NCBI GenBank assembly: GCA_016124425.1
Contig: WGNT01000042.1
Span: 24,630-88,629, forward strand
Reading direction: 5' to 3'
DNA length: 64,000 nucleotides
From: Cytophagales bacterium
GTDB taxonomy: Bacteria > Bacteroidota > Bacteroidia > Cytophagales > Cyclobacteriaceae
The notes beneath the pieces were generated by a model. The model worked only from the letters and a program-made list of their open reading frames with translations, ran no database searches and was not told the DNA's origin. The position numbers and the translations under genes were made by a program. Below, piece by piece: positions 7,810 to 16,350 of the stretch (positions within the stretch are counted from its first letter, which is position 1; each line of letters starts with the position of its first letter).

Positions 7810-8805
7810 CTAAGAAACCATTAAATTGCAACCACGAATATCGCTGTTATCAAATCTCCCCAAAATCTCCAACTCATTTTCTAGGGTAATTCTTCCCAAA
7901 TCTTGGGTTTCGATGAAGGCACAGGAGTGAAAATTTGCCAGGTCAACTATATTTATTCCTCCTATTCGCTCTTGCTGATAAGTAAATGGATCATGAGTAT
8001 CCCTGATATAAACGCGCATTGTCTTAGGAAGTATATATTTTCCCGCACATTTCGAGTAAGCCTGAGACATTAACTCCGTCATCCCATACTCAGAATGGAT
8101 TTCGTTTACTTTAAAAGCTTCCTTTAGAATGGCGTGTACTTCCTCGCGGACCATTTCCTTACGCCTTCCCTTCATTCCACCTGTTTCCATGACGATCAGG
8201 TTGTCGATCTTTGGTATGTCCTTTAATGCTTCCGACATATCCAGCAATGCAAATGTCACACCAATCAGAAGAATTTTTTTATTCGTATGGCTACAGGCCT
8301 GCAAATTCTTAAGCAACTCATCGTAATCATAGAGGTAGAAACCAGAGAAAGTGCTTTCGGTTTGTCCAATGAAATAGTCGACCATCGCAATTAGCGAACT
8401 CCCCTTCCGCTCCAAATAAGACGGCAGCAATGCCAAGATATGGTAATCAGGAAGGTTTCCATAACATGCCTCAAAAATTAGACGGGAATGCTCGAGGTAA
8501 AACGACTCTGACCAATAGTAGTGCCGGCTACTAATCTGCCCGGTCGTGCCACTGCTACTATAAAAACGGGCTGGATCAAATTCCGGTCCGCAATATACGT
8601 TATGGGTTTTGAAAAAAGAAATGGGCAAGAAAGGGATATTTTCGAGAGCAGAAACAGCATTCACGTCGATTCCCCTTGCTTCGATATAGGCGTTATAGAC
8701 GGGGTTGGAGTTTGCTTGAAGATGAAACAGCTCTAAAGCCAGGTCATCGAACTCATTTTCTCCCATATTTTTAAGACGTTGGGAAAAACTTTTGAAATAT
8801 TTCAT
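7810..8805 (-). CDS. LuxE-like acyl-protein synthetase / acyltransferase
   Basis: A 331-residue member of the LuxE/acyl-protein synthetase family within the ANL adenylating superfamily, in which LuxE activates a fatty acid and passes it to a reductase. The phosphate-binding loop SSSGTTGQ (about residues 84-91), ETGGMKGRR, and the SEYGMTELMSQAY motif (the YGMTE adenylation motif) are present. No luxC, luxD or luxAB genes are nearby, so a bioluminescence role is not suggested. In Bacteroidota such proteins occur alone or in exopolysaccharide/lipid loci. Substrate unknown. It is divergent from the lipoprotein gene at 8880 with about 70 nt between starts. Confidence 0.82.
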   Translation of the reverse strand: MKYFKSFSQRLKNMGENEFDDLALELFHLQANSNPVYNAYIEARGIDVNAVSALENIPFLPISFFKTHNVYCGPEFDPARFYSSSGTTGQISSRHYYWSESFYLEHSRLIFEACYGNLPDYHILALLPSYLERKGSSLIAMVDYFIGQTESTFSGFYLYDYDELLKNLQACSHTNKKILLIGVTFALLDMSEALKDIPKIDNLIVMETGGMKGRRKEMVREEVHAILKEAFKVNEIHSEYGMTELMSQAYSKCAGKYILPKTMRVYIRDTHDPFTYQQERIGGINIVDLANFHSCAFIETQDLGRITLENELEILGRFDNSDIRGCNLMVS

Positions 8806-8879
8806 CGTTATTTTTATGGTTAACTCCGATTTTTATTCAAATTTACATGAAACATGTTGCGCATAACGTTACTGAAACC

Positions 8880-9554
8880 ATGAAGGTAGTAAATAAGACA
8901 GTTCTTCTATTCATCTTAGCTTTGGGATTTGCCTGTATTTCTCCACCTGAAAATTTCCCGTCTATTCCGGAGATCAGTTTTAATAACCTGGAATATGTCG
9001 AAACGATTGATGCTGATTCCTTGATAGTGACGTTGAATTTCCGCGATGCAGAGGGAGATCTTGGACTTAATCCAAGAGACATCAATCCTCCATTTAACGA
9101 GCTCGAATACCCAGTAGACAACAGTGGCAACTTGATTACCTATTCAAACCGCCCTCCTGAAGCTCCTACCTTTAACAATAGAGATTGGATCATCTTCCCC
9201 TTAATAAACAATGTGGTGGTTCCCGATACGATTTGGGTGAAGGAAAATCCCGACTACTACAACATCTATGTGAAATTTTTCATCAAAAGAAGCGGACAGT
9301 ATACCGAATTCAACTGGACTGCCCCACCTTTTTTCACGACGTTCGACGGAAGATTTCCCAGAATACTTGCAGATGAAAGAGACCGTGCTATAGAGGGCTC
9401 TATCCGCTACGGGATGCTTTCGCTAGGCTGGAACAGCATTTTTAGAAATGATACGATACGCCTTGATCTGCAGATCCAAGACAGACAGCTCAACAGAAGT
9501 AATCTTATCTCTACCCCTGATTTTACTTTGGCCCAAGTTCGGCGTACCCCTTGA
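8880..9554 (+). CDS. Lipoprotein of unknown function
   Basis: A 224-residue protein with a lipoprotein signal, MKVVNKTVLLFILALGFAC, cut before Cys; ISPPENFPSIPEISF follows. The start at 8880 is preferred to the in-frame ATG at 8847, which would add eleven polar residues before the signal. The mature part has an EGDLGLNPRDINPPF segment seen in Bacteroidota lipoproteins and short beta strands suggesting an Ig-like fold. Probably surface or periplasmic-leaflet anchored. It converges on the E1 dehydrogenase gene, 22 nt away, with no hairpin between. Function not recognised. Confidence 0.75.
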   Translation: MKVVNKTVLLFILALGFACISPPENFPSIPEISFNNLEYVETIDADSLIVTLNFRDAEGDLGLNPRDINPPFNELEYPVDNSGNLITYSNRPPEAPTFNNRDWIIFPLINNVVVPDTIWVKENPDYYNIYVKFFIKRSGQYTEFNWTAPPFFTTFDGRFPRILADERDRAIEGSIRYGMLSLGWNSIFRNDTIRLDLQIQDRQLNRSNLISTPDFTLAQVRRTP

Positions 9555-9576
9555 AAACAAAGTTAACTCTCCGCTA

Positions 9577-11991
9577 TTAGAAAAGCGCCGGATATTTTTC
9601 CGGATCCATCTCATTCATGATGGTATAAGCGATTTCTACCACATCATCTACACTTGGCTTGGAAAAATAGTCTCCATCGGATGAATAGGCCGGTCGGTGC
9701 TCCTTTGCAGATATAGTTACCGGTTCAGCATCTAGGCTATAGTAGGCCTTTTGTACCTCAAGGACCTGCTGCATCATGAAGGCCGAAGCTCCGCCGGGAA
9801 CATCTTCATCGGCAAATATCACCCTGTTTGTTTTGGAAACAGATTTAGCGATGATGTGCGAGGTGTCGAAGGGAATCAGCGTCTGTACATCAATTACCTC
9901 TAACGAAATTCCAATTCCCTCAAGGAGCTCTGCTGCTGCTATTACAACACGGCACATGGCACCATAGGTAACGACTGTAATGTCGCTACCAGTTCGCAAC
10001 ACTTCAGGCTTGCCCATTGGCACGGTAAACGCGCCAATATTTGCCGGCATCTTTTCTTTCAAGCGATACCCATTCAGCACTTCAATTACAATGGCAGGCT
10101 CATCGGCTTCAAGCAAGGTATTGTACATTCCCGCTGCTTGGGTCATGTTTCTTGGCACACATAGCAATATGCCCCTTAGACTTCCAAGGATCATGCTTAT
10201 TGGTGATCCAGAGTGCCACACGCCCTCCAGCCTGTGACCGCGGGTACGGATAATTAAGGGCGCCTTCTGACCTCCTTTTGTCCTATAATGCAAACAAGCT
10301 AAATCATCTGTAAGGGTGTGCAATGCATACACCAAATAATCAAGGTATTGTATCTCCGTGATGGGCCTCAAACCGCGCAACGCAGCACCTATCCCCTGAC
10401 CAATAATGGTACATTCTCGGATACCTGTGTCTGTTACACGGATTTCACCGTATTTTGCCTGTAGGCCAGCAAAGGCTTGATTAACATCCCCTATTTTGCC
10501 CACATCTTCTCCTATGGCAAACACCCGAGGATCTCTTTCCAGCATCCTGTCAAAACAAGCCTGCAAGACCTCTCTCCCATCAACCAATGGGGAATCTTCT
10601 TCATAGGTAACCGGTATCTCTGGCACAAGGGACGACCGCTGTGAGGACTCGCTGTACAGGTGGCTGTTGTATCGATCTTTATTCGTATATTCCTGTGCCT
10701 TGTACCAGTTGAGCAGTTCTTCTTTGATTTCGATCGGATCGTGTCGCATCGTCCAAATAGCCCGACGCACCATGCTGATTAGATCCATTCGGACCGGATT
10801 GATGGTTTTTACAAGATCTTGTGTCATTTGCTCCAAAACCGGCCGCTGCCCACTAAGTGCACCGGCCTTTTGAACTAAGGTTACGGCCTGCCTCAATTCT
10901 GAGCTAATCACATCGTTAAATGCCTTCCAAGCCTTATCCTTGCTTTGCCTTACATACTGCCTTACCTCCTTGTCAATTTCGTCCAGTTCTTCCTCTGTGG
11001 CAATTTCGCTTTCTAATATATAAGACTTAAACCGAGGGATGCAGTCGTAGTCCGCCTCCCACGCCAAACGTTCTTTTGATTTGTACCGTTCATGCGATCC
11101 GGAGGTAGAATGACCCTGTGGCTGAGTCATTTCCGTGACATGAATTAGTACCGGTACATGCTCCTTTCGGGCAATCGTTGCGGCTTGTTCATAAGTCTTC
11201 ATCAGACCTTCATAATCCCATCCTTTCACAACGAAGATCTCATACCCGCGCTTGTCCAAGGTCCTTTTGAACCCGTCTAAAGCTTCGGAAATACTAGCCT
11301 TTGTGATTTGGTATTCGTTGGTAACTGAAATTCCGTATCCATCATCCCAGACTGAGATGATCATCGGAATCTGAAGAACTCCACCCGCATTCACGGTCTC
11401 AAGAAACATTCCCTCGGCCGTAGAAGCGTTGCCAATAGTACCCCAGGCTACTTCATTGCCTCTGTCTGAAAAATTAGTGTACTGATGAAGCTGTTCATTC
11501 TCCCTATACAATTTCGACGCATAGGCCAAACCGACGAGCCTAGGCATCTGTGCAGCAGTTGGAGAAACATCAGCAGTGGAATTGTTAATCTTCATCAGAT
11601 TCTTCCAGCTACCGTCCGCGTTCAACGAACGCGTGGCAAAATGGCCGTTCATCAACCTGCCTGCTGAGGCAGGCTCTGCCTCCACATCGGTGTGCGCGTA
11701 AAGTTGGGCGAAATACTCTTGAATAGTCAATTCCCCTGTCGCAAACATGAAAGTCTGATCCCGGTAATAACCAGATCGGAAGTCACCTTCCCTAAAAAAA
11801 CGCCTCATTGCTAATTGCGCAAGTTCCTTGCCGTCACCAAAAATGCCAAACTTGGCCTTACCCATAAAGACCTCCTTCCTTCCCATCAAAGAAGCATGCC
11901 TACTCATCATGGCCAATCTGAAATCCTCCAGTATGTCCTCCCGTTTCAACCCGGTCTTTTTCTTAATATGCAACGTGGACAATTCTTCCAT
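9577..11991 (-). CDS. Fused alpha-beta E1 component of a 2-oxoacid dehydrogenase (branched-chain/pyruvate type)
   Basis: Thiamine-diphosphate enzyme that decarboxylates a 2-oxoacid and feeds an E2 lipoyl transferase. The first half is the E1 alpha fold: SAGRLMNGHFATRS, the TPP motif region GTIGNASTAEGMFLE, DDGYGISVTNEY, and the HSTSGSHERYKSKERLAW phosphorylation-loop-like segment. The second half is E1 beta: AIGEDVGKIGDVNQ, RVTDTGIRECTIIGQGIGAALRG and FADEDVPGGASAFMMQQV. Fusion of the two halves in one 804-residue chain is common in Cytophagales. Start at the ATG at 11991 (MEELSTLHI); a TTG at 12045 is in frame but less likely. Substrate (branched-chain, pyruvate or 2-oxoglutarate) cannot be fixed, as no E2 or E3 gene is in the window. 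Confidence 0.9.
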   Translation of the reverse strand: MEELSTLHIKKKTGLKREDILEDFRLAMMSRHASLMGRKEVFMGKAKFGIFGDGKELAQLAMRRFFREGDFRSGYYRDQTFMFATGELTIQEYFAQLYAHTDVEAEPASAGRLMNGHFATRSLNADGSWKNLMKINNSTADVSPTAAQMPRLVGLAYASKLYRENEQLHQYTNFSDRGNEVAWGTIGNASTAEGMFLETVNAGGVLQIPMIISVWDDGYGISVTNEYQITKASISEALDGFKRTLDKRGYEIFVVKGWDYEGLMKTYEQAATIARKEHVPVLIHVTEMTQPQGHSTSGSHERYKSKERLAWEADYDCIPRFKSYILESEIATEEELDEIDKEVRQYVRQSKDKAWKAFNDVISSELRQAVTLVQKAGALSGQRPVLEQMTQDLVKTINPVRMDLISMVRRAIWTMRHDPIEIKEELLNWYKAQEYTNKDRYNSHLYSESSQRSSLVPEIPVTYEEDSPLVDGREVLQACFDRMLERDPRVFAIGEDVGKIGDVNQAFAGLQAKYGEIRVTDTGIRECTIIGQGIGAALRGLRPITEIQYLDYLVYALHTLTDDLACLHYRTKGGQKAPLIIRTRGHRLEGVWHSGSPISMILGSLRGILLCVPRNMTQAAGMYNTLLEADEPAIVIEVLNGYRLKEKMPANIGAFTVPMGKPEVLRTGSDITVVTYGAMCRVVIAAAELLEGIGISLEVIDVQTLIPFDTSHIIAKSVSKTNRVIFADEDVPGGASAFMMQQVLEVQKAYYSLDAEPVTISAKEHRPAYSSDGDYFSKPSVDDVVEIAYTIMNEMDPEKYPALF

Positions 11992-12486
11992 CTCTATAAT
12001 TAATTCACTACGGTTTCTGTTGAGGCGAAAATGCAAGCGTTCCAAAAATACAGAATTTTGTCAGTAATCCCAATTATAATTTAGATTATTTTTCCAATAA
12101 AATATACTATTATTTTGTTTTTAGCCTGAAAAATCTCACATGTAAAATTTTATTTCGTATATCAACATTTAACCGTTGAATTACATTTGTTTGTTATTCT
12201 TATAAATTAATTTCATAATCGATGAAGATTTAGACTTCTTTTAAAAAAACCAATTTGGTAATTAAATTTTCAACCGCAAAAAATCCCTCAATAAACGTGA
12301 TTTCATAAAAACTGCTTACTTTTGACAATTGAAGGGTAAGTATCGTTCGGTCAGCTCGCACAGGTAAAAAAAATGCGGTTTTCAACCATTCCTTTTAACC
12401 CTACGTATACCTTCAAGAAGGTTTGAAAAACGACTTTAACGCCCAAAAAAGCCAACTTGAATTCGTTTCATAAAATTAAAAACCAA
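11992..12486. other. AT-rich divergent intergenic region
   Basis: About 490 nt separates the E1 start from the alanine dehydrogenase start. It is AT-rich with no credible coding frame. One perfect TAnnTTTG element on the plus strand is noted separately. No hairpin, repeat or RNA gene stands out. Confidence 0.5.
12317..12324 (+). promoter_or_regulatory. TAnnTTTG promoter element upstream of ald
   Basis: TACTTTTG matches the Bacteroidota -7 consensus exactly. It would give a leader of about 155 nt before the alanine dehydrogenase ATG, long enough for leader regulation. No convincing -33 element is seen. Confidence 0.35.
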
Positions 12487-13599
12487 ATGATCGTAGGCGT
12501 ACCAAAAGAAATTAAAAACAACGAAAACAGGGTTGCATTAACCCCTGCCGGGGCCAAAGAGCTTACCAAGCAAGGACATCATGTCTATATTCAGATGGGT
12601 GCCGGAAAAGGCAGCGGATTTTCCGATGATTTGTATGAGTTAGCAGGCGCAAAAATCCTCCCTTCCATCGAAGAGGTGTATGCTATAGGGGAAATGATTA
12701 TTAAAGTCAAAGAGCCCATTGCATCCGAATACCCGTTGATCCGTGAAGACCAATTACTTTTCACCTATTTCCATTTTGCCTCGTATGAGCCGCTAACTAC
12801 GGCAATGATCCAAAGTAAGTCCATTTGTCTGGCGTATGAAACTGTAGAGCGGACGGACAAGAGCTTGCCACTGCTCATACCGATGTCGGAAGTAGCCGGC
12901 AGAATGGCGGTACAAAAAGGAGCGAACTATCTTGAAAAACCGTTGGGGGGAAGAGGAATACTCTTAGGAGGTGTACCGGGAACCCTTCCGGCAAAAGTGC
13001 TCATATTGGGAGGAGGTATTGTAGGCACACAAGCAGCTTGGATGGCTGCGGGATTAGGGGCAGACGTAATCATTTTAGATGTTTCCTTACCTCGTATGCG
13101 GTATCTCTCGGATGTGATGCCAGCCAATGTCAAGACCATGATGTCCAACGAGTTTAACATCCGGAAGCTTTTACCTACGGCAGATTTGATTATCGGAGCA
13201 GTTCTGATCCCCGGGGCTAAAGCACCTCACTTGATTACCGCAGACATGTTAAAACTAATGATGCCCGGAACGGTACTTGTGGACGTTGCTGTAGATCAGG
13301 GTGGGTGTATAGAAACATGCCGTCCGACAACGCATGAGGATCCGACCTATATCATCGATGATGTATTACATTATTGTGTCGCCAATATGCCAGGAGCGGT
13401 CCCATATACCTCTACACTCGCACTTACCAACGCAACGCTTCCTTATGTGCTCGAACTGGCAAATAAAGGTTGGAAAAAGGCGGTCATGGATCAACCGGAA
13501 TTGCTAAAAGGGCTCAACGTCATTCGCGGAAATGTCGTGTACGAAGCTGTGTCTCGTACCTTTGGTCTACCGTATGTACCTGTAGAAAACTTTTTATAA
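12487..13599 (+). CDS. ald: Alanine dehydrogenase
   Basis: NAD-dependent oxidative deamination of L-alanine to pyruvate and ammonia, usually as a hexamer in the cytoplasm. The start at 12487 gives the canonical N terminus MIVGVPKEIKNNENRVALTPAG; an in-frame ATG at 12457 adds ten atypical residues. The substrate-binding region is present with Lys75-type VKVKEP, the HFASY segment and the ETVERTD motif, and the Rossmann motif GGGIVGTQAA is clear. The 370-residue length is normal. It is monocistronic with its own terminator. It lies divergent from the E1 dehydrogenase; both act at the pyruvate/amino-acid junction. Confidence 0.95.
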   Translation: MIVGVPKEIKNNENRVALTPAGAKELTKQGHHVYIQMGAGKGSGFSDDLYELAGAKILPSIEEVYAIGEMIIKVKEPIASEYPLIREDQLLFTYFHFASYEPLTTAMIQSKSICLAYETVERTDKSLPLLIPMSEVAGRMAVQKGANYLEKPLGGRGILLGGVPGTLPAKVLILGGGIVGTQAAWMAAGLGADVIILDVSLPRMRYLSDVMPANVKTMMSNEFNIRKLLPTADLIIGAVLIPGAKAPHLITADMLKLMMPGTVLVDVAVDQGGCIETCRPTTHEDPTYIIDDVLHYCVANMPGAVPYTSTLALTNATLPYVLELANKGWKKAVMDQPELLKGLNVIRGNVVYEAVSRTFGLPYVPVENFL

Positions 13600-13609
13600 T
13601 CAGCCATAA

Positions 13610-13637
13610 AAAAAGCCCCATCTCCATGGGGCTTTTT
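13610..13637 (+). terminator. Rho-independent terminator of ald
   Basis: Arms AAAAAGCCCCA and TGGGGCTTTTT form a perfect stem with a 6-nt loop, about 10 nt after the ald stop codon. Confidence 0.9.
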
Positions 13638-13704
13638 GCATTGCCGTCGCTATCCGTGAAAATCCTAAGTGCGTTCTGCATTTACGGCCTATGGTGAGCT
13701 AAAT

Positions 13705-13718
13705 GTGACTTTTATCAG
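13705..13718 (+). promoter_or_regulatory. Putative FNR-like operator upstream of hemN (imperfect)
   Basis: GTGAC-tttt-ATCAG is a weaker version of the ATGAC-N4-RTCAT palindrome found upstream of ccoI, the Usp-like gene and the Crp/Fnr gene: the inner TGAC/ATCA core is intact and the outermost bases deviate. Its centre is 77 nt before the hemN ATG. HemN is a classical FNR target, so the site is plausible. Confidence 0.45.
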
Positions 13719-13788
13719 GTTTTACCCCCGCATACATCATAAAACACCATTGAGATTTTTTGGTAATTGCAGGTAAAATTCATCAGCT

Positions 13789-15147
13789 ATGCAAAGCCTT
13801 TCCACCGAATTGATTCAGAAATACAATGTCCCGGCACCTCGGTACACCAGCTATCCTCCTGTCCCCTTTTGGAAAAATGATGTCAGTCCCTCGCTATGGA
13901 AAAAGGCTGTCCAAAAAGCTTATACCCATTTTGGCGATGAAGAAGGAATTAGCTTATATATCCACCTTCCTTATTGCGAGAGCCTATGTACCTACTGCGG
14001 ATGTAATAAACGAATTACCAAAAACCATTTGACGGAAATGCCTTATATCTCCAGCTTGATGAAGGAGTGGGATAACTACCTCAGCATTCTGCCGTCGAAA
14101 CCCAAATTAGCAGGCATACACCTGGGAGGCGGCACACCTACTTTTTTTTCCCCAGCCTCACTCAGTATTCTAATCCGGCATATCCGGAGAAACGTTCGGG
14201 TAATGCATGACGCAGCGTTCAGCTTTGAAGGACATCCCAACAATACCACTCAGGAACATCTTGCTGCCCTCTATGAAGTAGGCTTTACAAGAGTGAGTTT
14301 TGGGATACAGGATTTCGATTTAACCGTACAGCGGGCGATTCATCGGGTACAACCTTTTGAAGTAGTTGAAAAAGTAACCACACTTGCTCGCAGCATCGGC
14401 TACGATTCGGTAAATTTCGACCTTATTTATGGCCTGCCGCATCAGACTGTCGAAACACTTTCCGACACCTTTGACAAAGTCTCGCAACTACAGCCAGACC
14501 GCATCGCGTTCTACAGCTATGCCCATCTTCCGTCGGCATTTCCAGCACAGCGAAGCTATGAAAAGTATCTCCCAAACGAGAACGAGAAAAGAGCCCTTTA
14601 CGAGAAGGGAAAACGGCTGTTGAAACATGCAGGATATATGGAAATTGGCATGGATCATTTTGCATTGCCCTCAGACCCCCTGTCTGTTGCCAAGCAAACC
14701 CGATCACTTCACCGAAATTTCATGGGCTACACAACGCTTCCTTCAAAAATTCTCATTGGATTAGGCAATAGCGCGATTAGCGACGTGTTTTTTGCCTATG
14801 CACAAAACGAAAAAGAGGTAGAATCCTATAAGAAGGTCATCTTGGAAGGAAAATCTTCGATCATAAAAGGACATCTCCTTGACGAAACTGATCTGAAAAT
14901 GAAAGCCTTTATTTTGGATCTGATCTGTAATAACCAGGCTTCTTGGCCAGATAAGCCGCTCTTTTCTGCCGAAAGCCATTGGAAGGAGGCCTTATCAACC
15001 TTTAAGGAAGAGGGACTGTTGCGATATGACGCTCAAAGACTACAAGTAACGGAGCGGGGAGTTGCCTTTGTACGTAACATATGCATGGCGCTAGATCCCT
15101 ATATGAACGATACAGCTGTACCGCAGAGGTTTAGCAATGCTATTTAA
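13789..15147 (+). CDS. hemN: Oxygen-independent coproporphyrinogen III oxidase (radical SAM)
   Basis: Converts coproporphyrinogen III to protoporphyrinogen IX without oxygen using SAM radical chemistry. The radical-SAM cluster ligands are Cys63, Cys67 and Cys70 in YCESLCTYCGC, and the GGGTP SAM motif follows. The N-terminal RYTSYPP and YIHLPYC are typical of true HemN, and 452 residues is the family size. The HemN-specific C-terminal domain is present. It is monocistronic, next to the cbb3 oxidase operon, and carries a weak FNR-like site upstream, consistent with making haem at low oxygen. Confidence 0.94.
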   Translation: MQSLSTELIQKYNVPAPRYTSYPPVPFWKNDVSPSLWKKAVQKAYTHFGDEEGISLYIHLPYCESLCTYCGCNKRITKNHLTEMPYISSLMKEWDNYLSILPSKPKLAGIHLGGGTPTFFSPASLSILIRHIRRNVRVMHDAAFSFEGHPNNTTQEHLAALYEVGFTRVSFGIQDFDLTVQRAIHRVQPFEVVEKVTTLARSIGYDSVNFDLIYGLPHQTVETLSDTFDKVSQLQPDRIAFYSYAHLPSAFPAQRSYEKYLPNENEKRALYEKGKRLLKHAGYMEIGMDHFALPSDPLSVAKQTRSLHRNFMGYTTLPSKILIGLGNSAISDVFFAYAQNEKEVESYKKVILEGKSSIIKGHLLDETDLKMKAFILDLICNNQASWPDKPLFSAESHWKEALSTFKEEGLLRYDAQRLQVTERGVAFVRNICMALDPYMNDTAVPQRFSNAI

Positions 15148-15192
15148 ACCAGTAATTCACAAGCTCCCGCACGAATAAGCGTTTCAAAACGG

Positions 15193-15897
15193 CTACTCAC
15201 ATAGGGTAATATCAAGTTCCACGGTATCAGGATTCTGATAAACTAGGTGAGGACTAAGGTAGTGAACGCCAAGCCCCATGCCCCTCACTATAAAAAGGAT
15301 GCCTACCACCATGGCGAAGTAGGGGATCGCTTTGGTTAGTTTAACCCTAACTGAAGCGGCGACGATCTGTTGCGTCATCATAACCGTCAATAGCATCGGA
15401 ATAGTACCTACCCCAAAGAAAAACATATATGCGGCTCCCAAAACCGGACTTTGCATCGCCAAGGAAGCAATTAGGGCCAGGTACACCATGCCACAGGGTA
15501 GGACTCCGTTCAATAACCCCGTAGCGAAAAAAGCACGCGTACCACCTCTTGTCAGGTATTTCCCAAGTTGTTGCCGCAATTTTCCTACCACACCCAACAA
15601 TCCGGACTGCGTCACCATCCGCTCTGAACGCTTGTAGAAAAATGCCATCACGATAATGGCGATACCCATTGAAATGGAAATCCATTGCTGAATTCCAGCT
15701 AAAGCCAGCGAAAAACCCACCAAACCTATCATTCCGCCGAGCACGCTATACGTGATTGTTCTACCCAAATTATATACCAGCTTATTTTTTAGGTAGCGGC
15801 TTTTGTCCTTCGCCGAGAGCGAAAGAGCTATGGGACCGCACATACCGAGGCAATGGAAAGACCCTAGAAACCCCAACAGAAAAGCTGTCCAAATCAT
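15193..15897 (-). CDS. TauE/SafE-like (cytochrome-biogenesis) membrane protein
   Basis: A 234-residue polytopic membrane protein with about six helices, classified by pattern with the sulfite exporter TauE/SafE / DsbD-2 group that accompanies cbb3 oxidase genes. The first helix carries HCLGMCGP, a Cys/His/Met cluster suggestive of copper handling, followed by the LVYNLGRTITYSVLGG motif. It is the last gene of the cco operon and begins immediately after the ccoH stop. By position it is inferred to help deliver copper or assemble the oxidase. Confidence 0.82.
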   Translation of the reverse strand: MIWTAFLLGFLGSFHCLGMCGPIALSLSAKDKSRYLKNKLVYNLGRTITYSVLGGMIGLVGFSLALAGIQQWISISMGIAIIVMAFFYKRSERMVTQSGLLGVVGKLRQQLGKYLTRGGTRAFFATGLLNGVLPCGMVYLALIASLAMQSPVLGAAYMFFFGVGTIPMLLTVMMTQQIVAASVRVKLTKAIPYFAMVVGILFIVRGMGLGVHYLSPHLVYQNPDTVELDITLCE

Positions 15898-16323
15898 TTA
15901 AATCGTAATTTTTTGTTCCTGGTAGTATGATTTGCCTTCGGACGTCCATGTTAGTTTCAACTTCCAATATCCGGACTTGAGTTTGCTTAGGTCTACCACT
16001 GTAGCATTTTCATCGGCGATATTGACCTTAAGCTTTTGGTCCAGGCGGGCATCTGAAGGCCGGAAAAGGTGAAGTTCGGCGTTGGCCCCCTTTGGAAGCT
16101 TGATTGACACGGAGTTTTGCTCCCTATCAAAGCGTAACGCCTGATACGCCAAGGTGCTGGCATTAGAGACCTTTTCGATGTGTTCCTGATACTTGATCTC
16201 TTCCTGGTAATAATTCTGTGTCACTAGGTGCAGGTCATCCTTCTTCATGCAGATCGTTACCATACTGATCATAATTGCGGCAAAAACCACAAATACGACT
16301 ACTATTCCGTTACCCCAATTCAT
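15898..16323 (-). CDS. ccoH: cbb3 oxidase assembly protein CcoH (FixH)
   Basis: A 141-residue protein with one N-terminal membrane helix (GNGIVVVFVVFAAIMISMV) and a periplasmic FixH domain of beta strands ending SGYWKLKLTWTSEGKSYYQEQ. FixH/CcoH is needed for stable assembly of cbb3 oxidase. The gene sits between ccoG and the TauE/SafE-like gene in the same direction, directly abutting the latter, so operon membership is clear. Confidence 0.87.
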   Translation of the reverse strand: MNWGNGIVVVFVVFAAIMISMVTICMKKDDLHLVTQNYYQEEIKYQEHIEKVSNASTLAYQALRFDREQNSVSIKLPKGANAELHLFRPSDARLDQKLKVNIADENATVVDLSKLKSGYWKLKLTWTSEGKSYYQEQKITI

Positions 16324-16350
16324 ATTTTTTCAGTTTATTTGTTGTGTTTT

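Noticed and set aside
11656..11673. Palindrome CCTGCCTGCTGAGGCAGG inside the E1 gene, similar to the blocks near 48.4 kb
   Set aside because: It encodes EPASAGR, which fits the conserved E1 alpha region, so it need not be an inserted repeat; only a genome search could link them.
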